This document shows positions 33,888 through 43,400 of a DNA stretch of 61,671 bases, piece after piece. Source of the DNA: an uncultured Bacteroides sp. (GTDB lineage Bacteria > Bacteroidota > Bacteroidia > Bacteroidales > Bacteroidaceae). The notes beneath the pieces are model-generated. The model did no database searches, was not told the origin of the DNA, and worked only from the letters and a program-made list of their open reading frames with translations. Positions within the stretch are counted from its first letter, which is position 1, and each line of letters begins with the position of its first letter. Position numbers and translations under genes: made by a program. The stretch is from positions 1 to 61,671 of the forward strand of contig NZ_URFY01000026.1 in the NCBI RefSeq assembly GCF_900547205.1. Reading direction: 5' to 3'.

Positions 33888-36800
33888 TCAGTTTGCTAGA
33901 ATCGTAATCTCTGCACCGGAAGCAAAGTCCTGTCCGTTTTGCTCGCTCAAAGCAGTAAAGCGGATATAGCGTGCTTTTACCGGCTTCTCGAATAAGACTC
34001 TCTTTTCCTTCGAATTTTTAGCAAAAGTACCTTTCTTTACAGGTTCGCCCCATTCTTTGCCATCCATGCTGACTTGAATAGAGTAATCCTTAATGTTACC
34101 ATTACCTCCATTCTGACGTGGCAGATAAGTGAAGCCTTTGATTTCTTTCACTTCACCTGCATCCAAATCTACCCAGTGCGGATACTTGGCAACCGTAACG
34201 GAATACATCGTATGCCAGATAGTATTCGGATCACCGTCAGTCAGGTTCGAAGCATCTCCATCACCTGACTCCTGGCTGCTGGCATAAACTACTTGTGTCT
34301 GAATAGCTTCAATCTTCTCAAACTTCATGGTAGCTTTCACCTTATCGTTATCCTTATACCATGCTTTGATGGTTCCACCGTTGCGCAACGAAATAGGTTC
34401 TTTATACTCCTGTGCCTTTTTATTCTTATCAATGGTATAGCAGATTACAGCATCTTTCTTAGCCGAAGTAATCTCTACCTTACCGGCACCGTCACGTGTG
34501 ATAGACAAAGGCATCTCTCCGGCAGGAGCAACATTGGCAATAGCTGCCAAGTCTTTGCTTGCAGGACGAATGATGAAGCCCATATTATGCTGATTGGCAA
34601 ATACACGGTCGTGTACAAGAGGACCACCCTGTCCGCAGCTATTTCCTCCCAATCCGGTAACTGCACAATCCAAATGCAGATAAGTATCACCCGCTTTAGG
34701 CAACTGGAAAGGATGTGAAGCCAGAATCAGGTCGAGAGCCGAGTATTGAAGTGCCGAAGCCGACAGGCGATCTGTAGCAATAAAGATAGCTCCGTTGCCA
34801 GCTTGATTAGTCAATGCACACCAACGTACATCTTCGTGATTACCCATATCCTGAGGTTTCGGGAAGTTAACAAATTCACCTGCCACCGTGTTGGTGTGCT
34901 GTTCGATGAACTGTCCGCTCTTACGGTCGGCATAGTTGTCAATCGGTCCGCGTCCATAGTACGTAAAGTTAGCATATTGTTGAGGAACCTTCATCACATA
35001 GCCCAAACGAGGCAGAACCAGACTAGGACGATTGGAAGTGATGCCCGACTGCAATTCGATGGAACCGTCAGGATATACTGTCCATATCTGATTGGTTGTG
35101 AACTTGAAGTCGTTAGCACCGAACTTTCTGTCCGTCAGTTCTTCAATGCTATTCTTGCCTGAACTAGTACCACCTTTGATGCGTGCACCATTCGGAGCCT
35201 GAGATTCTACAGTGAAACTCAAAAGAATTGTTCCGTTATCTCTCTTCAGTATTGTATAATCAAGTGCTTTATGAACCAGATTGTGCAAACCTTGTTCGAA
35301 CCAAGGAGAATAGAACCAATTGTCATTGTTAGTGAAAGCACGCAATGCATCCAGTTTCGGTCCGTTGCCATCGGCTATCACCGTTTCGTTGCCATAAGTC
35401 AAGCTGTAGATACTTCCGGTTTTCGGGTCAAACTGAACATTGAAGTTATCACCTTTGATGATAATCTTTTGTGCTTCAGTATCCACAGTGTAGTTATCCA
35501 GTTTTCCGGCAGAAGCAGTAACCTCACTGATTGAAGGACGATCCGTAGCTTCTTTCACAAGAATCTGTTCTTCCGCCATCACGAAGTCTTTATCCGCCCA
35601 AGGTTTTTTATCTTTCAGCACAAACTGTACTTTTACGAAGTACTCCGCATCCTTCTTAAGAGACGAACGGTTGTAAGGAAGAGTCACCTGCATACGTTGA
35701 CGCGGAGCGACATTGATATCCATCGGCTTGCTTGTCTGCACAGGCTTTCCATCTTCATAGAGCGACCATACTAACGAATAATCATCCGCCAGATTCTTGA
35801 AATAATACTTGTTGAATATCTCAAATACACCCTTTTCTACATCGATTGCTTTCACACCGATATGCTGGTATACCTTTTTCACCTCATAATACTGTGGTTT
35901 CGGTTCCAAATCACCGAATACAATACCGTTCATCACAAACTGACCGTCGTTCGGAGTATCACCGAAGTCACCACCATAAGCCAGATAGCGGTTACCCGTT
36001 TTAGGGTCATAATTGTACATTGACTGGTCTACCCAATCCCAAATAGCACCGCCACAGAAGAAATTAGTAGACTCCATAGCATCCCAGTAATCAACCAGAT
36101 TACCACAAGCATTACCCATAGAGTGAGCATACTCTGAAATATGGAAAGGATATTTAATATCATATTTTCCCTGAACAGCACCACGCACCCAACCGATAGA
36201 CGGATACTGGTTTGAGCCCATATCCACAATACTGTTATTACGTTCGTACTGCACAGGACGAGACTTGTCGAACTTCTTCAACTCATCATAAGCAGCCACA
36301 AAGTTCTTACCCGGTCCGGCTTCATTACCCAGCGACCAGATTACAATGGAAGGATTATTGACGTTAGCACGCACCATTTCCATCACACGGGCAACGTGTG
36401 CATTCTTCCATTCCACCGGATGCGAAAGTGAAGCAGCACCATAATAATACTCATGCGATTCGATATTCGCCTCATCTTCCAGATAAAGACCATATTTATT
36501 GCAAAGGAAATACCAATACGGATCGTCCGGATAATGAGAGTTACGCACGTGGTTGATGTTAGCACGCTTCATCAGCATTACTTCGTCTTCCATCATCTTG
36601 CGAGTGATGGCATGACCAACTGCCGGATTGGATTCGTGACGATTCACGCCTTTCAGCTTCACAGTCTTTCCGTTGACGTAATAATAACGTCCCGCCAATC
36701 CAAATTCATCTTCTGACGCAGGGGTATCTTTTATTTCCACTTTACGGAAACCCACAATAGTAGAAACCGTTTCAATGGTTCTGTTTTTCTTATCTTTCAA

Positions 36801-37916
36801 TTCCGCCACCAACGTATAGCGATAAGGGAACTCTGCCGACCATTTATTGGGAGCTTTTACGCTGAATACAGTCTGGCTCTTACCAATCTCATTGGGAGCT
36901 ATTTTCTCAATCACCGGCGATTCAACACCATCTACTAATGTGTTTTCATCGGAATAAAGTTTATTGGCGTAGAGTGAATAATACACTTTATAGTTCTTGA
37001 TTGCTTTCTTATCCAGATTGCGGATATCAGCATCGATAGTCAAAGTACCATCCGTATAAGTTGCATCCAAATCGGGAGTAACAACCAAATCGCGGAAATG
37101 AACTTTAGGAACCGAATACAGGGCTACCGTACGGAAGATGCCTGGCAAGCGGAACATATCCTGAGCTTCAAGGAACGAACCGTCGGAACTACGATATACT
37201 TCGGCAGCTACCACATTCTTACCTTTCTGAAGATAAGGAGTGATATTGAAATTGGCAGTATTGCGCGAGTTCTTGGAGAAGCCAACATATTGGCCGTTTA
37301 TCCAAAGATAAAAGAAAGAATCTACACCATCGAAGCTGATGAAGATTTCCCGTCCGTCCCAGTCTTGCGGAATATCAAAGTCACGACGGTACGAGCCGAC
37401 TTCGTTGCGAGTCTTATAAGTCGTCCAGTTAGTGGGAGGCGTACGCATCACACCACCGCGCCAGTCGTCCACTTTCACACTGTGCTGAAAGATAACCGGC
37501 TGATTGACATAAATAGGAGTTCCATACTTCAGGCTTCCGTCTTTCTGGATACCATAAATATTCCAACTCGACGGTACGGGGATTGCATCCCATGCTGCCA
37601 CGTCATAATCCGTTTTATAAAAATCTTTGGGGCGGGAGTCCGGATCGGGCGCCCAGTTAAATTTCCAATCACCGTTGAGTGATTGCCAGAACTTACTGTT
37701 TTCAGGCAGTACTTTACGGGCGTTCTCCACACTCTGGAACGGAAAGAAGTAAGCGTGCGGCTGTTCTTTGTTCAGTGCCAGATTTTCGGGAGATTCCCAC
37801 TCTTTTCCTGTCGGGGCATTCACAGAAGCATAGGTGTAGCCCTCCAATGGTTGGTCTGCCAAACACTGCATTGCAAAGGTGCAGCATAAGAGACCGGTTA
37901 ACAAGGTTTTGTTCAT
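33888..37916 (-). CDS. Exported GH2 beta-galactosidase with C-terminal F5/8-type (CBM32-like) domain
   Basis: A 1342-aa protein with signal peptide MNKTLLTGLLCCTFAMQCLA. It has the LacZ-like GH2 series: sugar-binding jelly roll (about 50-275), Ig-like domain, TIM barrel with acid/base Glu in IWSLGNEAGPGKN (about 532) and nucleophile in PFHISEYAHSMGNACG (about 594), a second Ig-like domain, and the large Bgal small-chain beta-sandwich (about 840-1110). It ends with a chitobiase-like linker domain (about 1125-1185) and a discoidin-type carbohydrate-binding domain (about 1195-1342). It should release terminal beta-galactose from a host or plant glycan in the periplasm or at the cell surface. No SusC/D pair is adjacent, so it stands outside a classical utilisation locus. 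The long TIM-barrel GH2 class also includes other beta-glycosidases, so substrate is inferred. Confidence 0.92.
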   Translation of the reverse strand: MNKTLLTGLLCCTFAMQCLADQPLEGYTYASVNAPTGKEWESPENLALNKEQPHAYFFPFQSVENARKVLPENSKFWQSLNGDWKFNWAPDPDSRPKDFYKTDYDVAAWDAIPVPSSWNIYGIQKDGSLKYGTPIYVNQPVIFQHSVKVDDWRGGVMRTPPTNWTTYKTRNEVGSYRRDFDIPQDWDGREIFISFDGVDSFFYLWINGQYVGFSKNSRNTANFNITPYLQKGKNVVAAEVYRSSDGSFLEAQDMFRLPGIFRTVALYSVPKVHFRDLVVTPDLDATYTDGTLTIDADIRNLDKKAIKNYKVYYSLYANKLYSDENTLVDGVESPVIEKIAPNEIGKSQTVFSVKAPNKWSAEFPYRYTLVAELKDKKNRTIETVSTIVGFRKVEIKDTPASEDEFGLAGRYYYVNGKTVKLKGVNRHESNPAVGHAITRKMMEDEVMLMKRANINHVRNSHYPDDPYWYFLCNKYGLYLEDEANIESHEYYYGAASLSHPVEWKNAHVARVMEMVRANVNNPSIVIWSLGNEAGPGKNFVAAYDELKKFDKSRPVQYERNNSIVDMGSNQYPSIGWVRGAVQGKYDIKYPFHISEYAHSMGNACGNLVDYWDAMESTNFFCGGAIWDWVDQSMYNYDPKTGNRYLAYGGDFGDTPNDGQFVMNGIVFGDLEPKPQYYEVKKVYQHIGVKAIDVEKGVFEIFNKYYFKNLADDYSLVWSLYEDGKPVQTSKPMDINVAPRQRMQVTLPYNRSSLKKDAEYFVKVQFVLKDKKPWADKDFVMAEEQILVKEATDRPSISEVTASAGKLDNYTVDTEAQKIIIKGDNFNVQFDPKTGSIYSLTYGNETVIADGNGPKLDALRAFTNNDNWFYSPWFEQGLHNLVHKALDYTILKRDNGTILLSFTVESQAPNGARIKGGTSSGKNSIEELTDRKFGANDFKFTTNQIWTVYPDGSIELQSGITSNRPSLVLPRLGYVMKVPQQYANFTYYGRGPIDNYADRKSGQFIEQHTNTVAGEFVNFPKPQDMGNHEDVRWCALTNQAGNGAIFIATDRLSASALQYSALDLILASHPFQLPKAGDTYLHLDCAVTGLGGNSCGQGGPLVHDRVFANQHNMGFIIRPASKDLAAIANVAPAGEMPLSITRDGAGKVEITSAKKDAVICYTIDKNKKAQEYKEPISLRNGGTIKAWYKDNDKVKATMKFEKIEAIQTQVVYASSQESGDGDASNLTDGDPNTIWHTMYSVTVAKYPHWVDLDAGEVKEIKGFTYLPRQNGGNGNIKDYSIQVSMDGKEWGEPVKKGTFAKNSKEKRVLFEKPVKARYIRFTALSEQNGQDFASGAEITILAN

Positions 37917-38056
37917 AAGGTATTTTAAGTCTAAAAGTGATTATTCATGTCATGTAGCTATATCTTGCCTTTTATATAAATACACCATCCAAGTACCTCC
38001 CCCCTACATAAGATCGAATCTTTTAACGTAATTTCTCATGTTTAAAGAAATAATGC

Positions 38057-39148
38057 TTATTTCAAATCCTCGAAGTAGGTATCGAGCAGACTTCTTGCAG
38101 CTATAAACGAAGTGAGGTTTCCGTTCAACACTTGCTGTTCTTTTTCGTAAAGCATCGCTTCAATCTTCGGATTGTGATAGAAACTGTCGCGAAGTTGCTC
38201 ATTGATGCTCTCGTACATCCAGTATTTACTTTGCTCGTTGCGGCGATATTCAAAATAACCGTTCGCTTTCACAAAGTCGATGTATTCGTACACCATATCC
38301 CATACTTCCTTGACGCCTATATTATAGAAGCCCGAATAAGTCAACACCTTCGGTATCCATCCCGATTCGGGAGCCGGAAACAGATGCAATGCATTGCGGA
38401 ACTGGCTGGCAGCCAATTTAGCAGGCTCCAGATTATCCCCGTCGGCTTTGTTGATAATGATGCCATCCGCCATCTCCATAATGCCACGTTTGATGCCTTG
38501 CAGTTCATCTCCCGTACCTGCCAACTGAATCAACAGGAAGAAATCGACCATTGAATGGACAGCCGTTTCGCTCTGCCCCACTCCTACCGTTTCTACAAAT
38601 ATCTTATCGAATCCGGCAGCCTCACAAAGCACAATCGTTTCACGTGTTTTGCGTGCCACTCCACCCAACGAACCTGCTGAGGGACTAGGGCGAATGAATG
38701 AGTTGGGATGTACGGAAAGCTGTTCCATACGTGTCTTATCTCCCAAGATACTACCTTTACTGCGCTCACTGCTCGGGTCGATGGCGAGTACAGCCAACTT
38801 ACCGCCTTTCTGGAGCACATGAAGTCCGAATACATCTATCGAAGTACTCTTTCCCGCACCGGGAACACCGCTGATACCCACCCGGACTGAATTACCGGAA
38901 TAAGGCAAGCATTTCTCGATTACTTCCTGCGCAATGGCTTGATGTTCGGGTTTCACACTCTCCACCAATGTCACAGCCTGGCTCAAAATAGTAACATCGC
39001 CTTTCACAATACCTTCTACAAACTCCGCTACCGAAATCTGACGTTTCTTCGGTTTGCGTTTCAAGTAAGGATTCACAGACGAGGGTTGTTCGATGCCTTT
39101 ATTGACAACGAGCCCTTTATATTCTCCGCTATTTTCAGGATGTTCCAT
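38057..39148 (-). CDS. meaB: Methylmalonyl-CoA mutase-associated GTPase MeaB
   Basis: A 363-aa G3E-class P-loop GTPase. The P-loop GVPGAGKST is at residues 94-102, switch and Walker B regions follow (LAVLAIDPSSERSKGSILGDK, FIRPSPSAGSLGGVA, FVETVGVGQSE), and NKAD is the base-recognition motif. MeaB protects and reloads the B12-dependent methylmalonyl-CoA mutase, which Bacteroides uses in succinate-to-propionate conversion. The mutase genes are not in the window. It begins 12 bp after the stop of the DUF1573 gene, so the two are co-transcribed. Confidence 0.95.
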   Translation of the reverse strand: MEHPENSGEYKGLVVNKGIEQPSSVNPYLKRKPKKRQISVAEFVEGIVKGDVTILSQAVTLVESVKPEHQAIAQEVIEKCLPYSGNSVRVGISGVPGAGKSTSIDVFGLHVLQKGGKLAVLAIDPSSERSKGSILGDKTRMEQLSVHPNSFIRPSPSAGSLGGVARKTRETIVLCEAAGFDKIFVETVGVGQSETAVHSMVDFFLLIQLAGTGDELQGIKRGIMEMADGIIINKADGDNLEPAKLAASQFRNALHLFPAPESGWIPKVLTYSGFYNIGVKEVWDMVYEYIDFVKANGYFEYRRNEQSKYWMYESINEQLRDSFYHNPKIEAMLYEKEQQVLNGNLTSFIAARSLLDTYFEDLK

Positions 39149-39160
39149 GGCAATAGAGTA

Positions 39161-40228
39161 TTAGCGTTTGATATTGATTTCTACTTTTGGAGACAATGGA
39201 TCGTTGGTAATCATCAGGATGCGCAAGTGGTGTTTCTTATTGCCCACGTCGCGCTTGCGGATGGTTACTTTCAACTTAGTCATTCCGTCCGGAGGAAGCA
39301 CAGTCTTTTTCAGGCTAGCTCCCACAGAAGAGTTGAATACTTGCAATTTGCTGATCACTAACGGAGTTTTTCCGGCATTGGCAATCAGTATGTTGTAGGT
39401 CACTTTCTTTTTCTTGATTAATGGAATGCTGAGGTCAATATCCCTTTCAGAGATGTGGATAGAGGGGGCATTCAAAGAATCTTTCGCCGTCATACGCGAG
39501 AAGTCGGGAAGAAGAATCGCGGAGATAGGTATTTCATTGTCTTCGCTCACCTTGTCTCCTGCAAAACGGGAGAGGTAAACGGAAGTTTGTGTCAGTCCGT
39601 AGTCTTTCAGTTGGCTGGCGTCCAAGGTCAGTTTGACGGTTCCCCGCTTGCCTTTCAGCAATACTTTAGGTTCGGCTTCCATTTTCAGATAGGGAGGCAG
39701 ATGCATCAATACCGGTTCGTAGGGACGGTCGGAAAGATTGGCAATGTTGAACGTCAGTGTCGGTTGCTGTCCGCGATAAACATCGGGGAAGGCAAACTCG
39801 TCACGGTCGATGCGGATATTTCCGATAGCATACGGAAGAGTCTGGGTATAGTCTTTTATTTCCTGAACCACTTCGCCGGTAAACTTCAGGTAAACCAGAT
39901 TGGGAGTAGCATTGCTGTATATACCTACCGACTTCTCGAAACGCCCCAATGCTTTGGCATCGAAAGACGCTTTTACTACTCCTTTTTCACCGGGAGCGAT
40001 GGCGGTCTTTGTCCAGTCCGCCACGGCACAGGCACAGGAGGTCGTCACATTGGTCAGCACCAACGGCTGGTTTCCCGTATTGGTGATGGTATATTCCACT
40101 GTCACCGGACGTTTCCACTCTATTTGTCCGAAGTTGTGCGTCTCTGTGTTCGAAGAGATACGGGGTTGGGCAACAGCTGCCAGAGCGACAGTAATCAAAA
40201 AAAGTATGGATAGTAAACTACGTTTCAT
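39161..40228 (-). CDS. DUF1573-containing exported protein
   Basis: With the start at 40228 the protein has 355 aa and a signal peptide, MKRSLLSILFLITVALAAVA. An upstream in-frame ATG at 40285 would lie beyond the -7 box and is rejected. The mature part starts with a DUF1573 Ig-like domain (TETHNFGQIEWKRPVTVEY, NVTTSCACAVADWT with its paired cysteines). It continues with two more similar beta-sandwich repeats (about 125-230 and 240-350). The family is abundant in Bacteroidota and exported, with unknown function. It is upstream of and apparently co-transcribed with meaB, an odd pairing of an envelope protein and a cytosolic GTPase. Confidence 0.85.
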   Translation of the reverse strand: MKRSLLSILFLITVALAAVAQPRISSNTETHNFGQIEWKRPVTVEYTITNTGNQPLVLTNVTTSCACAVADWTKTAIAPGEKGVVKASFDAKALGRFEKSVGIYSNATPNLVYLKFTGEVVQEIKDYTQTLPYAIGNIRIDRDEFAFPDVYRGQQPTLTFNIANLSDRPYEPVLMHLPPYLKMEAEPKVLLKGKRGTVKLTLDASQLKDYGLTQTSVYLSRFAGDKVSEDNEIPISAILLPDFSRMTAKDSLNAPSIHISERDIDLSIPLIKKKKVTYNILIANAGKTPLVISKLQVFNSSVGASLKKTVLPPDGMTKLKVTIRKRDVGNKKHHLRILMITNDPLSPKVEINIKR

Positions 40229-40251
40229 GCGATATATTTTATTTCGGTGCA

Positions 40252-40259
40252 CAAATGTA
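40252..40259 (-). promoter_or_regulatory. -7 box for the DUF1573-meaB operon
   Basis: On the minus strand this reads TACATTTG, 24 bp upstream of the chosen ATG at 40228. It lies downstream of the alternative start at 40285, so it decides the start. Confidence 0.65.
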
Positions 40260-40270
40260 GGGGTTTTAGA

Positions 40271-40437
40271 TGAGTTTCTCACCACAGATTACACAGATTA
40301 ACACAGATTGACGAAAGAGGTTTATTAAATGTTTGTTACTGTTGTCGGGAGATGCGAACAATAAAAAGGCACGGATTACGCAGATTACGCGGTTCTTGAT
40401 TAACTAAAAACCGTGAAATCCGTGTAATCCGTGCCTT
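40271..40437. repeat. Dispersed repeats: CCACAGATTACACAGATT tract and a long terminator hairpin
   Basis: A tract of ACACAGATTA words runs from 40271 to 40298. A hairpin at 40366-40437 pairs AAGGCACGGATTACGCAGAT with its near complement ending CCGTGCCTT, with a few mismatches. It lies 13 bp past the alpha-2-macroglobulin stop codon and is probably its terminator. Confidence 0.7.
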
Positions 40438-40449
40438 AATTCTAATTAC

Positions 40450-43400
40450 TTACTTATTAACAACTACAGTTGTTGAAGCAGAATGGGTGGCATATTCCGG
40501 CGCATAAGCACACTGCATAGTTGCCAATCCCGTTTCGTAAGTACCTTCGCGGCTCACTCGGTAGCTGTATTCCAGCACGTACACTCCTTTTCCCAGATGG
40601 TCGAAGAAGAAGTTGGTGGAAGCATCCTTGATATCTACGTAATAACCGAATCCGTTGTTCAAACGATAGCCGGAGACGCTGCCGATTGGTTCGAAGCAAG
40701 CTCCACGCTGGTCTTTCAGTTGTACAAAGTCCATCGCACGGTCGGCACGGATGCTTAGGCGGGAAACTACTTTATCGCCAACTCGTAGAACTGTCTTCGC
40801 AGTAATAGGCTGCAACTGAGGGGCGTTGTTCACCATACGCTCAACGTACAGTTGTTTCTGCACATTCAGTTCGCCGCCTTGTTGCTTCACGTCGCTGATG
40901 GGCGACTCGTATTCTGCATAAACAGCTCCCCAGGCAATACCCGGATTTCTTTTTTCCACTTCAATCTTGCGGGCATCCACTACGTTCTTTTCTGTGAATG
41001 TGCGTTTGATATATCCCAGTCCCGGAACGGTGGTCTTGCCCGGAGCAGCGGTTTCCAATACTTCCTTGGCAATGACGATACGTACATCGCCCTGATTGTC
41101 GAGCAGGTTCGCACCTTTCATCAGCAGTGCATAGACTGCATCGGCAGTAGCTACCGGAGAGTTCCACTGTTGCGTCTGCTTCTGCTTGAGCAACCAAAGT
41201 TTCATTTCCTCCACCGTTTCGCTATTTCCGCCTACCAGTTCCAATGCTTCCATCACTTCTACGTGAGCTTGCATCTTCATGCCGCCCCACGTATACGGGT
41301 TCTCGTTGAAGGCGAAGAACATACCTTGTTCATCTGTCTTGGTGAGATGTTCTTTCAGGGAAGCGATAAACTCCTGAGCTTCTTTCTTGCGTCCGGCTTT
41401 ATCGAGCACAATGGCGGCAATGGCTTTTGTATCCATCGAACCTGTGGTAAGCATTTCGTGTACTTTAGAGAGGTAATAAGCATATGCGCCTTTGTTGGCA
41501 GCAGGCACTTGTTCTCCCGAAATGGCGATGAGGTACAAGTATTGCAGAATGCTACTTGAAACGCCATTGAACTTCGCTCCTTCTTTTTGCGCTTTCAGGA
41601 TGTTCTTATATTCCTCCAATGCTTCTTTGTGAAGATAGGTGAAGGCGTTGTTCTGCAAAGAAAGTGCCGTTCCGCTTAGTTTCTCGCCTGTCAGCATTGC
41701 CAGACGGGCATTCAATTGGGCGATATAAGTAGTGACGTAGCGACTGCTATTCATGCCTTTATACCACGACCATGCTCCACCGGCATTCTGCAACTCTTGC
41801 AATCTTGTCAGCGCAGCGATATTATTGCTGCGGATATTATTCAAATCGAACAAGGTAGCGATGCGCTCTTTCTGCTGCGCTTCGGTCTGCGCTTCGAGCA
41901 CCCACGGAGATTCGGACAGGATGATGTTCTTCACTTCCTGATTCTTTTGCAGATTGCTCAGGAAAGTCTCTTTCGTTCCGCCTTGCAATTTCCAGCTATC
42001 GAATACCGCCTTAATGCGCGGCTGGCTGTTCATGATATAAGAAGCCAACGAATTAGCATAGTAAGCGGTGGCCCACGAAATAGCATTGTTATTCACAGGA
42101 AGGCTCAGCGAAGGCAACGCCTGAATGGCATACCATGCCGGATTTCCGGTAAACTCTACGGTCAGCGTGCGGTTGGTTGCCGTTTTGCTATGATGATTGA
42201 ACAAGCTATCGAGCGAGAAGGTGCGTGTTTCTTCGCCACGGATAGGCATCGGTAATGTTTCAACCAGGTGTTCTTTGTTGCTGAGCACCGGAATCAATTG
42301 TTGTTCGCCATCGCTGAATGCATCGCTATCGGCTATCATACGGCATCCCAGCACTTCATATTTATCACTCACGGTAAACAGGAAGCTCACGCCAATCGTC
42401 TTTCCTTCATCTACGCTAAATTTCTGCTTTTGCGTGCTGATTACTTTCTCCGTCATCGGGTCAAACAGAATCATGCTTACGGTTCCCGCCTGCGGCTTAC
42501 CGGTCATGTTGGAGATGGAAGCAGCAATAGACGTCTTATCGCCCACACGGACGAAGCGCGGAAGATTCGGAGTCAGCATGAACTCTTTGCTCGTGGTAGC
42601 TTCACCGTCCAGCGTTCCTATCAGCATTCCCTTCGTGTGAGAGTATCCACGGAAGTTCCAGCGGGTCAGACTTTCGGGCATGGTGAAAGTGAAGGATACT
42701 TCTCCTTGCTCATTCGTGCGGAGTTGCGGATAGAAGAAGGCTGTTTCTGCCAAGTTTGTACGCAAGTCGGCAGTAGTTTCGGGCAGTGTTTCACCTTCCT
42801 CATCAAAAGCACTGTCGGCAGCAGATGATATTTCAACCATTTCTTCTTCAAAGACCACATTTGATGCTTGTTTAACGGAAGCCAAACCGGCCACACTTCC
42901 CGTCAGGGCTTTTCTAGTCCGTGTTCCATATCCCTTAATCATCACAGCATCCTCTACCACTTGCAAATTGGAGATTAATGGCTTTATCGCAAACCAATCA
43001 TATTCAAAGGAAGGCACTTTCAGGTTACCTCTATTCCACCAATAATTGAACGAGTTACTTCCATAATATCCGCTCATCCAATTGGAATACGGTATTATCT
43101 GATTATAGTAGACAGAGAAGTTCTGCTTTTGATTCCATATCTTATCCAACGAGGCATCGTACATCGTAGCCAGCATTTCCGCATTGGCAGGCAGCCCCTG
43201 CGGCGTCTTTATCGTCAGCTTCCATTCTTCTTTTTGTCCGGGGCGGAGCTTGTCACGGAATACCTCCCACTTCATAGCCAGTGTTTTATCCGGCAAACGC
43301 TTCTTCAATCTAGCCTGTTCCTGATAAACCTGTCCATCCCTTACCATGCAGAAAGTGACAAGCACACCGTCACCGTAGCTTTCTTTATATGGATATGTGA

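Noticed and set aside
33888..37916. Core of a Sus-type polysaccharide utilisation locus
   Set aside because: No SusC/SusD pair and no paired regulator lie near the GH2 gene.
40229..40285. Upstream start for the DUF1573 protein
   Set aside because: The -7 box at 40252-40259 lies downstream of that ATG, and the signal peptide begins at 40228.
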